From positions 1 to 26,969 of the forward strand of contig JAFYCU010000069.1 in NCBI GenBank assembly GCA_017545095.1: DNA of 26,969 nucleotides, read 5' to 3'. The notes under the pieces were generated by a model that was not told where the DNA came from, did no database searches, and saw only the letters and a list, made by a program, of their open reading frames with translations. This document shows, piece by piece, positions 7,577-14,399 of this stretch. The translations under genes and the position numbers were made by a program. Positions within the stretch are counted from its first letter, which is position 1, and each line of letters begins with the position of its first letter. The DNA comes from Muribaculaceae bacterium. GTDB taxonomy: Bacteria; Bacteroidota; Bacteroidia; Bacteroidales; Muribaculaceae.

Positions 7577-8092
7577 TTAGAACGAGGGGGTGTACTGCGT
7601 GGCGTTGCCGTCTTTACCCAGCTTGTAGCCGTAGTAACTCTCTTTGTGGCGCTTCAGCAGGTCGAGAACTTTGTCTTTAGATGTGGTGCCTAATGAGATA
7701 AAGGAGCTGGAGTTGTTAAAACTGCCGCCGGTGCTCACTGCTCCCGCAATGGCTCCGCTCATGCTCACGTTGTAGCTGTCCAGGGTGAGCTCCTCTGGTT
7801 CGCGAGGTTCGATAACAACCTTGAAGGCCAGTTCGGCAGGGAACTTCGTACTCGACACTCTTTTGGTCCACGTGGTGCCGCTGGTCACCACATCGTTCTT
7901 GAGCTCGCCGTTGTCGCCCTTGTAGTAGATGTTGACGTGCTTGGCGGCATTGAAGAAATCGGTGCCGAAGGTGATGGTGTAGGTGCCGGTGGCCGTGGGG
8001 GCCTGTTGAGGCTCATCGTTGTCGCTGCCGCAGGCGGTCAGCATCGTCATGCAGCAAAGCAGTGCTGCCAGATAAAACATTGTCTTTTTCAT
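7577..8092 (-). CDS. putative lipoprotein of unknown function
   Basis: A 171-residue protein with a signal peptide ending in the lipobox Leu-Thr-Ala-Cys (C21) and then Gly-Ser-Asp-Asn-Asp-Glu, an acidic stretch like the export signals of Bacteroidota surface lipoproteins. The mature part has alternating polar and hydrophobic segments, suggesting a beta-sandwich (Gly-Thr-Tyr-Thr-Ile-Thr-Phe opening strand). I see no catalytic motif and cannot name a family. It begins 66 bp after upp on the same strand and could be its downstream partner in a transcript, although the two functions are not obviously linked. Confidence 0.8.
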   Translation of the reverse strand: MKKTMFYLAALLCCMTMLTACGSDNDEPQQAPTATGTYTITFGTDFFNAAKHVNIYYKGDNGELKNDVVTSGTTWTKRVSSTKFPAELAFKVVIEPREPEELTLDSYNVSMSGAIAGAVSTGGSFNNSSSFISLGTTSKDKVLDLLKRHKESYYGYKLGKDGNATQYTPSF

Positions 8093-8157
8093 TGTTGTGA
8101 ATCTTTTTAGTTATAGTTGTTTGATTATTATGTTTCTGGTGTGTAACGGACATGGTG

Positions 8158-8811
8158 CTACATCTTTTCGCCATAGAGCAGGTCGCCGGCATCGCCCAGA
8201 CCGGGCACGATGTAGCTGTGCTGGTTGAGTTGGTGGTCGATGTCGCAGGCCCAGATGGTGGTGTCCTCCGGCAGGCGCTGTTGCAGGAAATCGATGGCCT
8301 GGTCGGTGGCGATGATGCTCACCACGTGCAGATGCGCCGGGGTGCCGTGGGTGAGCAGGGCACGGTAGGCCAGTTCCATCGAGGACCCGGTGGCCAGCAT
8401 CGGGTCGGCGATGATGAGGGTCTTGCCCTGCAACGGCGGACAGGCGACATACTCGATGTGCACGTCAAACTCGTCGCTGCCGGGGCGGTACTGGCGGAAC
8501 GCACTCACAAAGGCATTCTCGGCATTGTCGAGGTAGCTGAGCATGCCCTCGTGCATCGGCAAGCCGGCACGGAGTATGGTGGCGAGCACCACGGGGGTGT
8601 TGAGCACCTGGGTGGTGGCTGTGCCTAAGGGGGTGACGGTGGAGGTGCTTTGGTACGACAAACGCTGGCTCACCTCATAGGCCAGGATTTGCCCCAGACG
8701 GTGCACATTGGCGCGGAAACGCAGACGGTCGCGCTGCACATGCGCGTCGCGCAATTCAGCCATGAAATGGCTCACAAGCGACGGATGGTTGCACAAGTTG
8801 ATGATTTCCAT
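8158..8811 (-). CDS. upp: uracil phosphoribosyltransferase
   Basis: A 217-residue cytosolic enzyme of pyrimidine salvage that makes UMP from uracil and PRPP. The PRPP-binding loop is Asp-Pro-Met-Leu-Ala-Thr-Gly-Ser-Ser (136-144) and the uracil-binding C-terminal motif is Tyr-Ile-Val-Pro-Gly-Leu-Gly-Asp-Ala-Gly-Asp (200-210); Ile-Leu-Arg-Ala-Gly-Leu-Pro-Met near residue 80 is also typical. Length is normal for the family. The ATG at 8811 lies close to a MITE-like element (8850-8993), so the original upstream region may have been displaced. No clear promoter is seen. Confidence 0.95.
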   Translation of the reverse strand: MEIINLCNHPSLVSHFMAELRDAHVQRDRLRFRANVHRLGQILAYEVSQRLSYQSTSTVTPLGTATTQVLNTPVVLATILRAGLPMHEGMLSYLDNAENAFVSAFRQYRPGSDEFDVHIEYVACPPLQGKTLIIADPMLATGSSMELAYRALLTHGTPAHLHVVSIIATDQAIDFLQQRLPEDTTIWACDIDHQLNQHSYIVPGLGDAGDLLYGEKM

Positions 8812-8849
8812 ATGATGGGTTAAGGGTGATGAGCTTGTGGCCCACTAAA

Positions 8850-8993
8850 TGAAGGTGTATCAAAAGTTTGATCATTAACAACAAATGAAGCAAATGCAAT
8901 AAATATCGAATTTACAAGTCGCTGTCAATCAATTATTTGTGAAATTTTAATTTGTTTAATTTGTTGTTCCTTTTTAATTTTGATACACCTTCA
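8850..8993. mobile_element. 144-bp MITE-like element with terminal inverted repeats
   Basis: The ends are perfect 16-bp inverted repeats: TGAAGGTGTATCAAAA at 8850-8865 and its complement at 8978-8993. Similarity continues inward after a gap (an AACAACAAAT block followed by a similar AA-rich block in each arm), giving arms of about 45 bp. The interior is A/T-rich and non-coding. No target duplication is obvious. One end provides the stop codon of the ribF reading frame. A non-autonomous transposon is the likely nature; the parent element is not in the window. Confidence 0.7.
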
Positions 8994-10040
8994 CTTTTCT
9001 AAGCGTCGGGCTTTGTTCTCGGTTCTTTGTTCTCGTTTCTCGTTAACGCGGCCATCAGCCGCACCAGGGTGCGGCTCTACTCGTGCGTTAGCCATCTCGC
9101 ATCTCGCATCTTGCATCTTAAAAAGTATTGCTCGGCTTTTTTCGCGGTCGCGGGTGAGCTGTTGGCGCAGCTCTTCGATGCTGCCGAGCTTGAACTCCAG
9201 GCGCAGGAAACCGATGAAGTCGAGCGCGATGGGGTGGCCGTAGATGTCGCCGTCGAAGTCGAAGATGTTCACCTCAATCGAGAGCTGCATGCCGTTGTCG
9301 AGGGTGGGGCGGGTGCCCACGTTCACCATGCCCTGATGCGTGCTGCCATCCAGGTGCACAAGCACGGCATAGGCTCCGTTGTGCGGCAGGATGAGCGTAG
9401 GGTCGATGTTGCCCACGTTGGCGGTGGGAAAGCCTATGCCACGCCCGTTGTGGAAACCATGCACCACCGTGCCGGCGAGGCGGTAGGGCCGTCCCATGCA
9501 GTGCATGGCATCGCTCACCTTGCCAGCGGCAATCAGTCCACGCACGATGGTCGAACTCACTGGGGCATACTCGCCCAGGTATTCAGGGGCCTTGACCACC
9601 GTCACACCCACCTCTTGCCCCAGAGCGGCATATTCGTTCAGCGGCATAGGCTGGTCGTGGCCGAACCGGTGGTTGTAGCCCACCACAAGCGTGCTCACGC
9701 CGTAGTGGTCGTGCAACCGTTGCATAAAGGCCTGACTGTTGGTGTCGGCCAGCGTGCGGTCGAAGTCGAGCACCAGTAGCTCGTCGGGTTGCAAGGCTTC
9801 GATGGCTCGCAGACGGTCGTCGAGCGTCTGGAGCATGCGCACCGGCGCGTCGCTTGCGCTCAGCACATGCTGGGGATGACGGTTAAAGGTCACCACCAGC
9901 GAGCGCAGGCCGCGTGACCCAGCCTCCTGCTTCAGAGCCTCGACCAGGGTGGCGTGACCCAAGTGCACACCATCGAACATGCCAATGGTGGCCACGCGGG
10001 TGTCCATAGGCAAGCGGGCGGTGTCACTGAGGCGTTGCAT
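8991..10040 (-). CDS. ribF: bifunctional riboflavin kinase / FAD synthetase with repeat-derived tail
   Basis: RibF phosphorylates riboflavin to FMN and adenylates it to FAD. The N-terminal nucleotidyltransferase domain has Gly-Met-Phe-Asp-Gly-Val-His-Leu-Gly-His and later Gly-Tyr-Asn-His-Arg-Phe-Gly; the C-terminal kinase domain has Gly-Arg-Gly-Ile-Gly-Phe-Pro-Thr-Ala-Asn. I chose the ATG at 10040 because it overlaps the SDR stop (10024) and gives the usual N-terminal extension before the first motif. The 349-residue frame is about 40 longer than the family: residues 308-349 (from Lys-Met-Gln-Asp-Ala-Arg) are translated from intergenic repeats and end at a TGA supplied by the MITE-like terminus. 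The native end was probably near residue 307. The frame is also continuous with the SDR upstream because of a frameshift there. Confidence 0.92.
   Translation of the reverse strand: MQRLSDTARLPMDTRVATIGMFDGVHLGHATLVEALKQEAGSRGLRSLVVTFNRHPQHVLSASDAPVRMLQTLDDRLRAIEALQPDELLVLDFDRTLADTNSQAFMQRLHDHYGVSTLVVGYNHRFGHDQPMPLNEYAALGQEVGVTVVKAPEYLGEYAPVSSTIVRGLIAAGKVSDAMHCMGRPYRLAGTVVHGFHNGRGIGFPTANVGNIDPTLILPHNGAYAVLVHLDGSTHQGMVNVGTRPTLDNGMQLSIEVNIFDFDGDIYGHPIALDFIGFLRLEFKLGSIEELRQQLTRDREKSRAILFKMQDARCEMANARVEPHPGAADGRVNEKREQRTENKARRLEK
9053..9118. repeat. REP-like palindrome joined to the heptamer repeat, inside the ribF reading frame
   Basis: Bases 9053-9080 form a copy of the CAT-AGCCGC-GCGGCT-CTAC palindrome family (with CACCAGGGTG in its centre), directly followed by the 37-bp repeat at 9082-9118 that is identical to 1933-1969. 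Both are translated as the abnormal C-terminal tail of RibF. Confidence 0.8.
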
Positions 10041-10895
10041 CGTGGGGCAGGTGCTTCTTGATGATGCGCATCGTGTCGTTGCAAAGCTTGATAAACACGT
10101 CGCGGTTCTTGAGCATCGTTGATGTCTTGATTTGCTTGTCGCGTCCCTCAAAGATAAACCCGTGTCGTTCGACTCCAATGCTCGCATGGTGGGAATCACG
10201 CCGGCTTCGGGGTCGGGAAGGGGGTTGACCAGGTAGTCGGCGGCGCGGTCGAGCCAGCGGTGCAGAGCCAGCACGCCGGTCTTGATCACACCGGGGTTCA
10301 CGCAATTCACGCTCACGCGACCGGTCTTCATCACCGTGCTCATGTAGATGGAGAACAGGGTGAGGGCCAGCTTGCTTTGGGCGTAGGCACCGATTTGGGT
10401 GAAATGCGACACAGCGGGGAACTCATAGGGCAGCGAGGCCAGGTGGCGCGAGATGGAGGTGGACAGGATGATGCGTCCGCCCTCAATCATAAGCGGGTAG
10501 ATGGCCAGCGAGAGCAGCACGGTGCTCAGGAAGTTCACCTGAATGGTGTGCTCGTAGCCGTCGGGCGAGATGCGGCTATGGCGCGGCAGCGTGCCGGCGT
10601 TGTTGATCAGGGCCGCCACGGGGCGGTTCAGCGCCTTCACACGCTCCACAAAGTCGTTCACCATCTCAAACGAACTCAGGTCGAGCAGCAGGCACTGCAC
10701 GTCGCTGTTGCGCGTCTTGGACTTGAGCTTGTCGGCAAACGCTTCTGCTTTCTCCAAATTGCGGCAGGCAAGCACCACTGGCTTGCCCTGCTCGGCCAGA
10801 CGGCGCGAGATAATGCTGCCCATGTTGTCGGTGGCTCCCGTAACTATATACACGGCTTTGCCACTCAATGTCGATGTGTGGTTGTCGTTGTTCAT
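10024..10895 (-). pseudogene. short-chain dehydrogenase/reductase, frameshifted near its 3' end
   Basis: The first 240 or so residues are a normal classical SDR: nucleotide-binding Thr-Gly-Ala-Thr-Asp-Asn-Met-Gly (19-26), Asn-Asn-Ala-Gly (98-101), catalytic Ser in Leu-Ser-Thr-Ser (near 146) and Tyr-x3-Lys (Y171, K175). It resembles retinol-dehydrogenase-like SDRs. At about 10156-10161, in a GGGTTT run on the coding strand, the frame slips. The expected C-terminus (Gly-Phe-Ile-Phe-Glu-Gly-Arg onward) continues in another frame to a TGA at 10026-10024, overlapping the ribF ATG. Restoring one base gives a 290-residue protein. It may be a real mutation or a sequencing error. The catalytic core is intact. 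Confidence 0.8.
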
Positions 10896-10920
10896 CGATG
10901 TGTGATTAGGTTTTCAAGTG

Positions 10921-10928
10921 CAAAATTA
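10921..10928 (-). promoter_or_regulatory. -7 promoter element of the SDR-ribF unit
   Basis: TAATTTTG on the minus strand matches TAnnTTTG and is about 26 bases before the SDR ATG at 10895. No TTTG is found at the -33 distance. The rest of 10929-11171 shows no gene. Confidence 0.5.
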
Positions 10929-11171
10929 GTGCATTTTATTGATTCCCCTTGCCGATGAATTGATAATTAATGTGAAAGAACACGATGTCGAGGCCGTAAC
11001 GTCGGCCAATTGCACATTTGGTGCCACTGTCGCTTCGCTCAACTGTGGCGGAGAAGGGCTGTTTTTGCCATTTTGAAGGACAGAAATGCATCTTCAAGTG
11101 ATTTTTTTCGATTATGAATGAATGGTTTGCGAAATTATTTGTAACTTTACGGCCTCAAAATCTATCGACCT

Positions 11172-12773
11172 ATGTTAGTGACTACGCATTTCCATGATAT
11201 TCATTTGCGTGCAAATCGTCTGTTGGCCACCTTGTTGATGGTGGTGATGTTCAGTGCATGGCTGTCGCCCCGGTGCGTGGCACAGGACTGCGACGACGAC
11301 AGCACGCTGGTGGGATGGCTGGGCGTTCCTGGCCCCAATCGCGTCTATGCCGATGCCAATGCCCTGCCCAATGGCGTGAATTACCTGCCAGCACCGCCCG
11401 ACACCACCGCTGCGAAGTTTATCGACGACTTTGCCCAGTGGCAGTGGGGCAAAGACGTGCGACCCACCAATCGCGGCGCGCAGGCCAGCCGTGAGTCGCA
11501 GTATGGCCTGAACCGCCTGGTGATCATCATGAGCCAGGTGCTCAAGGTGTCGATGACTGGCACGCGCACACCCAAGATGATCACACTCATCTATCAGGTG
11601 GGCGAGACCGGCTCCAAGAGCACCCAAAAGGCCAAGCTCAACTATCAACGGCGCAGGCCCTTTGAGCAGATGGGTGAGCACACCTGGGGCATGTATGACG
11701 ACGAGGACGAGCTGCGCGGCAACGGCTCCTACCCATCGGCACATTCGGCTTTCGGATGGGCCGTGGGACTGGTGCTGGCCGAGATGTTCCCCAATTTTCA
11801 GGACACCATCCTGAGCCGGGCGTTCCAGTATGGCGAGAGCCGCGTGATAGTAGGTGCCCACTGGCAAAGCGATGTGGAGGCTGCACGCCTCACCGCCGCT
11901 GCCGCTGTGGCGCACATGCACCGCAGCCCGCAGTTTCTCACCGACTTCGAGGCGGCTCGTCAGGAATATTATACCGTGCGTGGCATTTCCCCGTTCGACG
12001 TGAGCGACGTGGGCTTGCCCGATGGCAAACGCTTCCTGGAGCAACCCATCAACGAGTCGAGCCCGCGCTTTTTTGCCGACATAGCGCAATACTGGCAGGC
12101 CAAGACCGAGCGTGACGGCGAACGGGGCGCACAGGCCATCGACGATGCCGCGTGCACCACTCCCGAGTCGTTGCTCGAGACCTTTGGCACAGCCACTGGC
12201 GAACGCTACACCGAGGAGCTGCGTCCGGCACTCTACGACGTGGTGCGCCTGTCGCAGTCGGCCCTGGTCGAGGCTGCCGAGCAGCTGAGCGCTCAGTCGC
12301 CCGTGAGGCCGCGCCCGTTTGTCCGGGTGGGTGAGCCGCCGCTCATGACCACCGACTCGGCCACCACTGCCGCCTCGTGCTACCCCTCGGTCGATGCCAC
12401 CGTGGCGTGGGGAGTGGCACTGCTCCTGGCCGAGATCATGCCCGAGCACCAGGAGGCCGTCCTCAAGCGCGGCCATGAAATGGGGCGCAGCCGCGAAATC
12501 GCCGGATATGCCTATGCCAGCGATGTGCAGGCCGGACGTGCGCTGGCTAGCGCGGTGGTCGCTCGCCTACACGCCATGCCCGAGTTTGCCCTCGTGTTGG
12601 CCAATGCGTGCACCGAACACGACACCGACCCGCTGGTCACACCCGTGCAGGATTTGCTCGAGCAGTCGGCGGCTTTCCCCGACGGATGGTTCTCCATCAC
12701 CGGACAGCAATTAGGTGAGGAACCCACCGAAAAGGGAATATATATTCACGCTGGACAAAAGGTGGTGAAGTGA
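11172..12773 (+). CDS. secreted class A acid phosphatase (PAP2) with tandem domains, second one degenerate
   Basis: A 533-residue exported protein. The signal peptide ends at Cys-Val-Ala (37) before Gln38. The first domain carries the complete class A acid phosphatase signature: K155-x6-R162-P163, P188-Ser-Ala-H191, and S223-R224-x5-H230-x3-D234, so it should hydrolyse phosphate esters in the periplasm or outside. A second copy (about 330-470) keeps R381-P382, Ser440-Arg441 and D451 but has Ala at 374 for the lysine, Pro-Ser-Val-Asp (405-408) for PSGH and Ala447 for the nucleophilic histidine. It therefore looks catalytically dead. The protein ends in Lys-Gly-Ile-Tyr-Ile followed by Gln-Lys-Val-Val-Lys, like the short tails of many Bacteroidales secreted proteins. 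The alternative, a vanadium-haloperoxidase relative, is less likely because of the exact signature. Confidence 0.88.
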   Translation: MLVTTHFHDIHLRANRLLATLLMVVMFSAWLSPRCVAQDCDDDSTLVGWLGVPGPNRVYADANALPNGVNYLPAPPDTTAAKFIDDFAQWQWGKDVRPTNRGAQASRESQYGLNRLVIIMSQVLKVSMTGTRTPKMITLIYQVGETGSKSTQKAKLNYQRRRPFEQMGEHTWGMYDDEDELRGNGSYPSAHSAFGWAVGLVLAEMFPNFQDTILSRAFQYGESRVIVGAHWQSDVEAARLTAAAAVAHMHRSPQFLTDFEAARQEYYTVRGISPFDVSDVGLPDGKRFLEQPINESSPRFFADIAQYWQAKTERDGERGAQAIDDAACTTPESLLETFGTATGERYTEELRPALYDVVRLSQSALVEAAEQLSAQSPVRPRPFVRVGEPPLMTTDSATTAASCYPSVDATVAWGVALLLAEIMPEHQEAVLKRGHEMGRSREIAGYAYASDVQAGRALASAVVARLHAMPEFALVLANACTEHDTDPLVTPVQDLLEQSAAFPDGWFSITGQQLGEEPTEKGIYIHAGQKVVK

Positions 12774-13209
12774 CGCTGCCGCTTTGCGTTTTTGTAACAC
12801 GGCTGTAATATAGGCGCGGCAGCTAGCCGCTTGGCTGATAAAAAATGCCGTTTTGTTGAAAGCGGTGAATTTTTATGGCATTAACACTTGCGTTTTCTAT
12901 CAGATGATTCTAATTTTGGGGATTGAAAATTGTGGATGTTTGGCGGAAATAAATAATTATTCGCGATTTTCAATATTTCGGATTTTGAATAAACGACAAG
13001 AATAGTAGCAAATAGCATAAGAATGGTTTTGAAATAATAGGAATTGTTAGTGGTATTTAAATGTACAAAGTGATAGTTTTGGAAAGTTGCTAGACTGTGA
13101 AGTTAGGCAGCTTTTTTTGTGCCCGCAAGCCCGTGTAATTCGGCTCAGCCGCATCATGACTCGCCACTTGCCTCGCACTTTTGTCTGTTTATTCCTTCAG
13201 TGTCAAAAT

Positions 13210-13302
13210 GCGAATTACGTCAATTAGGCGAATTTCACGAATTTAGGAAGATGATTGGAAGATGAAATAATTAGCGTAATTCGTAAAATTAGCGTAATTC
13301 GC
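13210..13302. repeat. AATTCG foldback repeat
   Basis: AATTAGCGTAATTCG occurs at 13269-13283 and 13287-13301. An inverted, imperfect version runs from 13210 to about 13240, with GCGAATTACG at 13210-13219 exactly complementary to 13293-13302. The whole can fold into one imperfect stem of roughly 25 bp. Confidence 0.65.
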
Positions 13303-13341
13303 ATTGAAAATTGCCGCCATGCAGCCTCCACCTGCTTCGCT

Positions 13342-13501
13342 CATCAGCCGCATCATGATGCGGCTCTACATGACTCGGTCAGCGCATCTGCAGGCCCTAC
13401 ATGACTCTGCTATCAGCCGCATCATGATACTGCGATGATTCCTTAATTCTTGACCATCTTGGTTCTTGACTCGTCCATCAGCCGCATCGATGCGGCTCTA
13501 C
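13342..13501. repeat. cluster of REP-like palindromes (AGCCGC-ATCATGAT-GCGGCT)
   Basis: Complete copies lie at 13342-13369 and 13476-13501 (the latter with a shorter centre). A half copy starts at 13412, a degenerate one at about 13384, and another half copy at 13144. Each complete copy begins CATCAG and ends CTCTAC around a perfect palindrome. A further complete copy is at 9053-9080. Confidence 0.8.
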
Positions 13502-13526
13502 TGGAGTCGGGTATCGTGTGCGCAAC

Positions 13527-13549
13527 AAAAAAGCCCCTCCTAGGAGGGG
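13527..13549 (-). terminator. terminator of the radical SAM unit
   Basis: The perfect palindrome CCCCTCCTAGGAGGGG (13534-13549) is followed on the minus strand by a C/G base and TTTTTT (13532-13527). It lies about 35 bp after the stop at 13584, so it should end the transcript of the three genes upstream. Confidence 0.8.
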
Positions 13550-13583
13550 TTTGGGGAGGCCTTGAAGTCTTGAGTCTGTCGTG

Positions 13584-14363
13584 TCAATTCACCTGCACAG
13601 GGATGCCGGTTTCTTGCTGAATGCGTTGCCCGATGGCTTTGAGCTCGTCGATAGGCACTTGTTGCAGCTGCTCGGCAGGCGTTTTTCGGTCGATGGAGTA
13701 GAGCATCACCTCGCGCGGGGCAATCTCGCGGTAAGCGGCGATGAGGGCGTTCACTTCGGCCTCGGTGGTGTTGTCGATGTGCTGTCCGTTGTAGTCGCCG
13801 CGCAGCATCATCGTCTGCACGATGCATTGCCCGTCGAATGCCTTCAGGTCGGTGATTACGCCTTCGGGGATGATGTTGGGCGAGGTGGGGCGATTCAGGG
13901 CTCGCATAGTGGCGGCGATGGCCGAGTCGAGTTTGAGGATGTTGTTATCCACCAGTCGCAGTGCCTGAGCCACTTGCGGCTTGCCAGCCATGGTGGCATT
14001 GCTCAGCACGCTCACCTTGGCCTGCGGGAAGTAACGGTCGCGCAGCAGCAGCACGTCGTGCACCACTTCGGCGAAGTGGGGGTGCAGCGTGGGCTCGCCG
14101 TTGCCCGAAAAGGTGATTACATCGAGGCCCTGACCCTCGGCCTGCATGGCTTCTAGCTTCTTTTTCAGCTGTCGCTTCACACCCTCGCGGCTGGGGATGC
14201 CGTCGCGTCCCGGACCTTGCGCGTTGAACCCTGCCTCGCAATACAGGCAGTCGAACGAACACACCTTTCCATCGTTGGGCATGAGGTTGATGCCCAACGA
14301 GATGCCCAGTCGGCGGCTATGGATGGGGCCAAACACAGTGCTGTGGAATAATACGGTTTGCAT
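13584..14363 (-). CDS. radical SAM protein, COG0731-like
   Basis: A 259-residue cytosolic protein. The radical SAM cluster motif is C35-x3-C39-x2-C42 within Val-Cys-Ser-Phe-Asp-Cys-Leu-Tyr-Cys-Glu, and the SAM-contact segment is Phe-Ser-Gly-Asn-Gly-Glu-Pro-Thr-Leu-His-Pro. The N-terminal Leu-Gly-Ile-Ser-Leu-Gly-Ile-Asn-Leu-Met-Pro before the cluster is typical of the COG0731 group, which contains tRNA wyosine synthesis proteins and many uncharacterised relatives. The reaction is therefore unknown; there is no additional cysteine cluster for a second Fe-S centre. It starts 36 bp after the glycosyltransferase and ends at a terminator, so it is the last gene of a likely three-gene transcript. 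Confidence 0.87.
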   Translation of the reverse strand: MQTVLFHSTVFGPIHSRRLGISLGINLMPNDGKVCSFDCLYCEAGFNAQGPGRDGIPSREGVKRQLKKKLEAMQAEGQGLDVITFSGNGEPTLHPHFAEVVHDVLLLRDRYFPQAKVSVLSNATMAGKPQVAQALRLVDNNILKLDSAIAATMRALNRPTSPNIIPEGVITDLKAFDGQCIVQTMMLRGDYNGQHIDNTTEAEVNALIAAYREIAPREVMLYSIDRKTPAEQLQQVPIDELKAIGQRIQQETGIPVQVN

Positions 14364-14399
14364 GATTTTTTAGGGGGATTAGGGTTTTTGTTGCTGTTT

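Larger units (their letters stand above)
12774..13526. other. long gene-free region rich in repeats
   Basis: About 750 bp without a plausible gene. 12774-13100 is A/T-rich with a small hairpin (GCGGC-AGCTA-GCCGC at 12816-12830) that could end the phosphatase transcript. 13140-13510 holds a foldback of AATTCG-type repeats and several REP-like palindromes, complete or partial. It lies between the plus-strand phosphatase and the minus-strand radical SAM unit, so it is a convergent intergenic space. Confidence 0.7.

Noticed and set aside
8991..10895. A true bifunctional SDR-RibF protein
   Set aside because: The proper SDR C-terminus and stop exist in another frame, overlapping the ribF start, so the joined frame is better explained by a frameshift.
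11175..12476. Open frame of 433 codons on the minus strand
   Set aside because: It is the complement of the acid phosphatase gene, whose catalytic motifs settle the coding strand.
13085..13510. CRISPR array
   Set aside because: The repeats are palindromic, unevenly spaced and partly degenerate, with no regular spacers and no cas genes.
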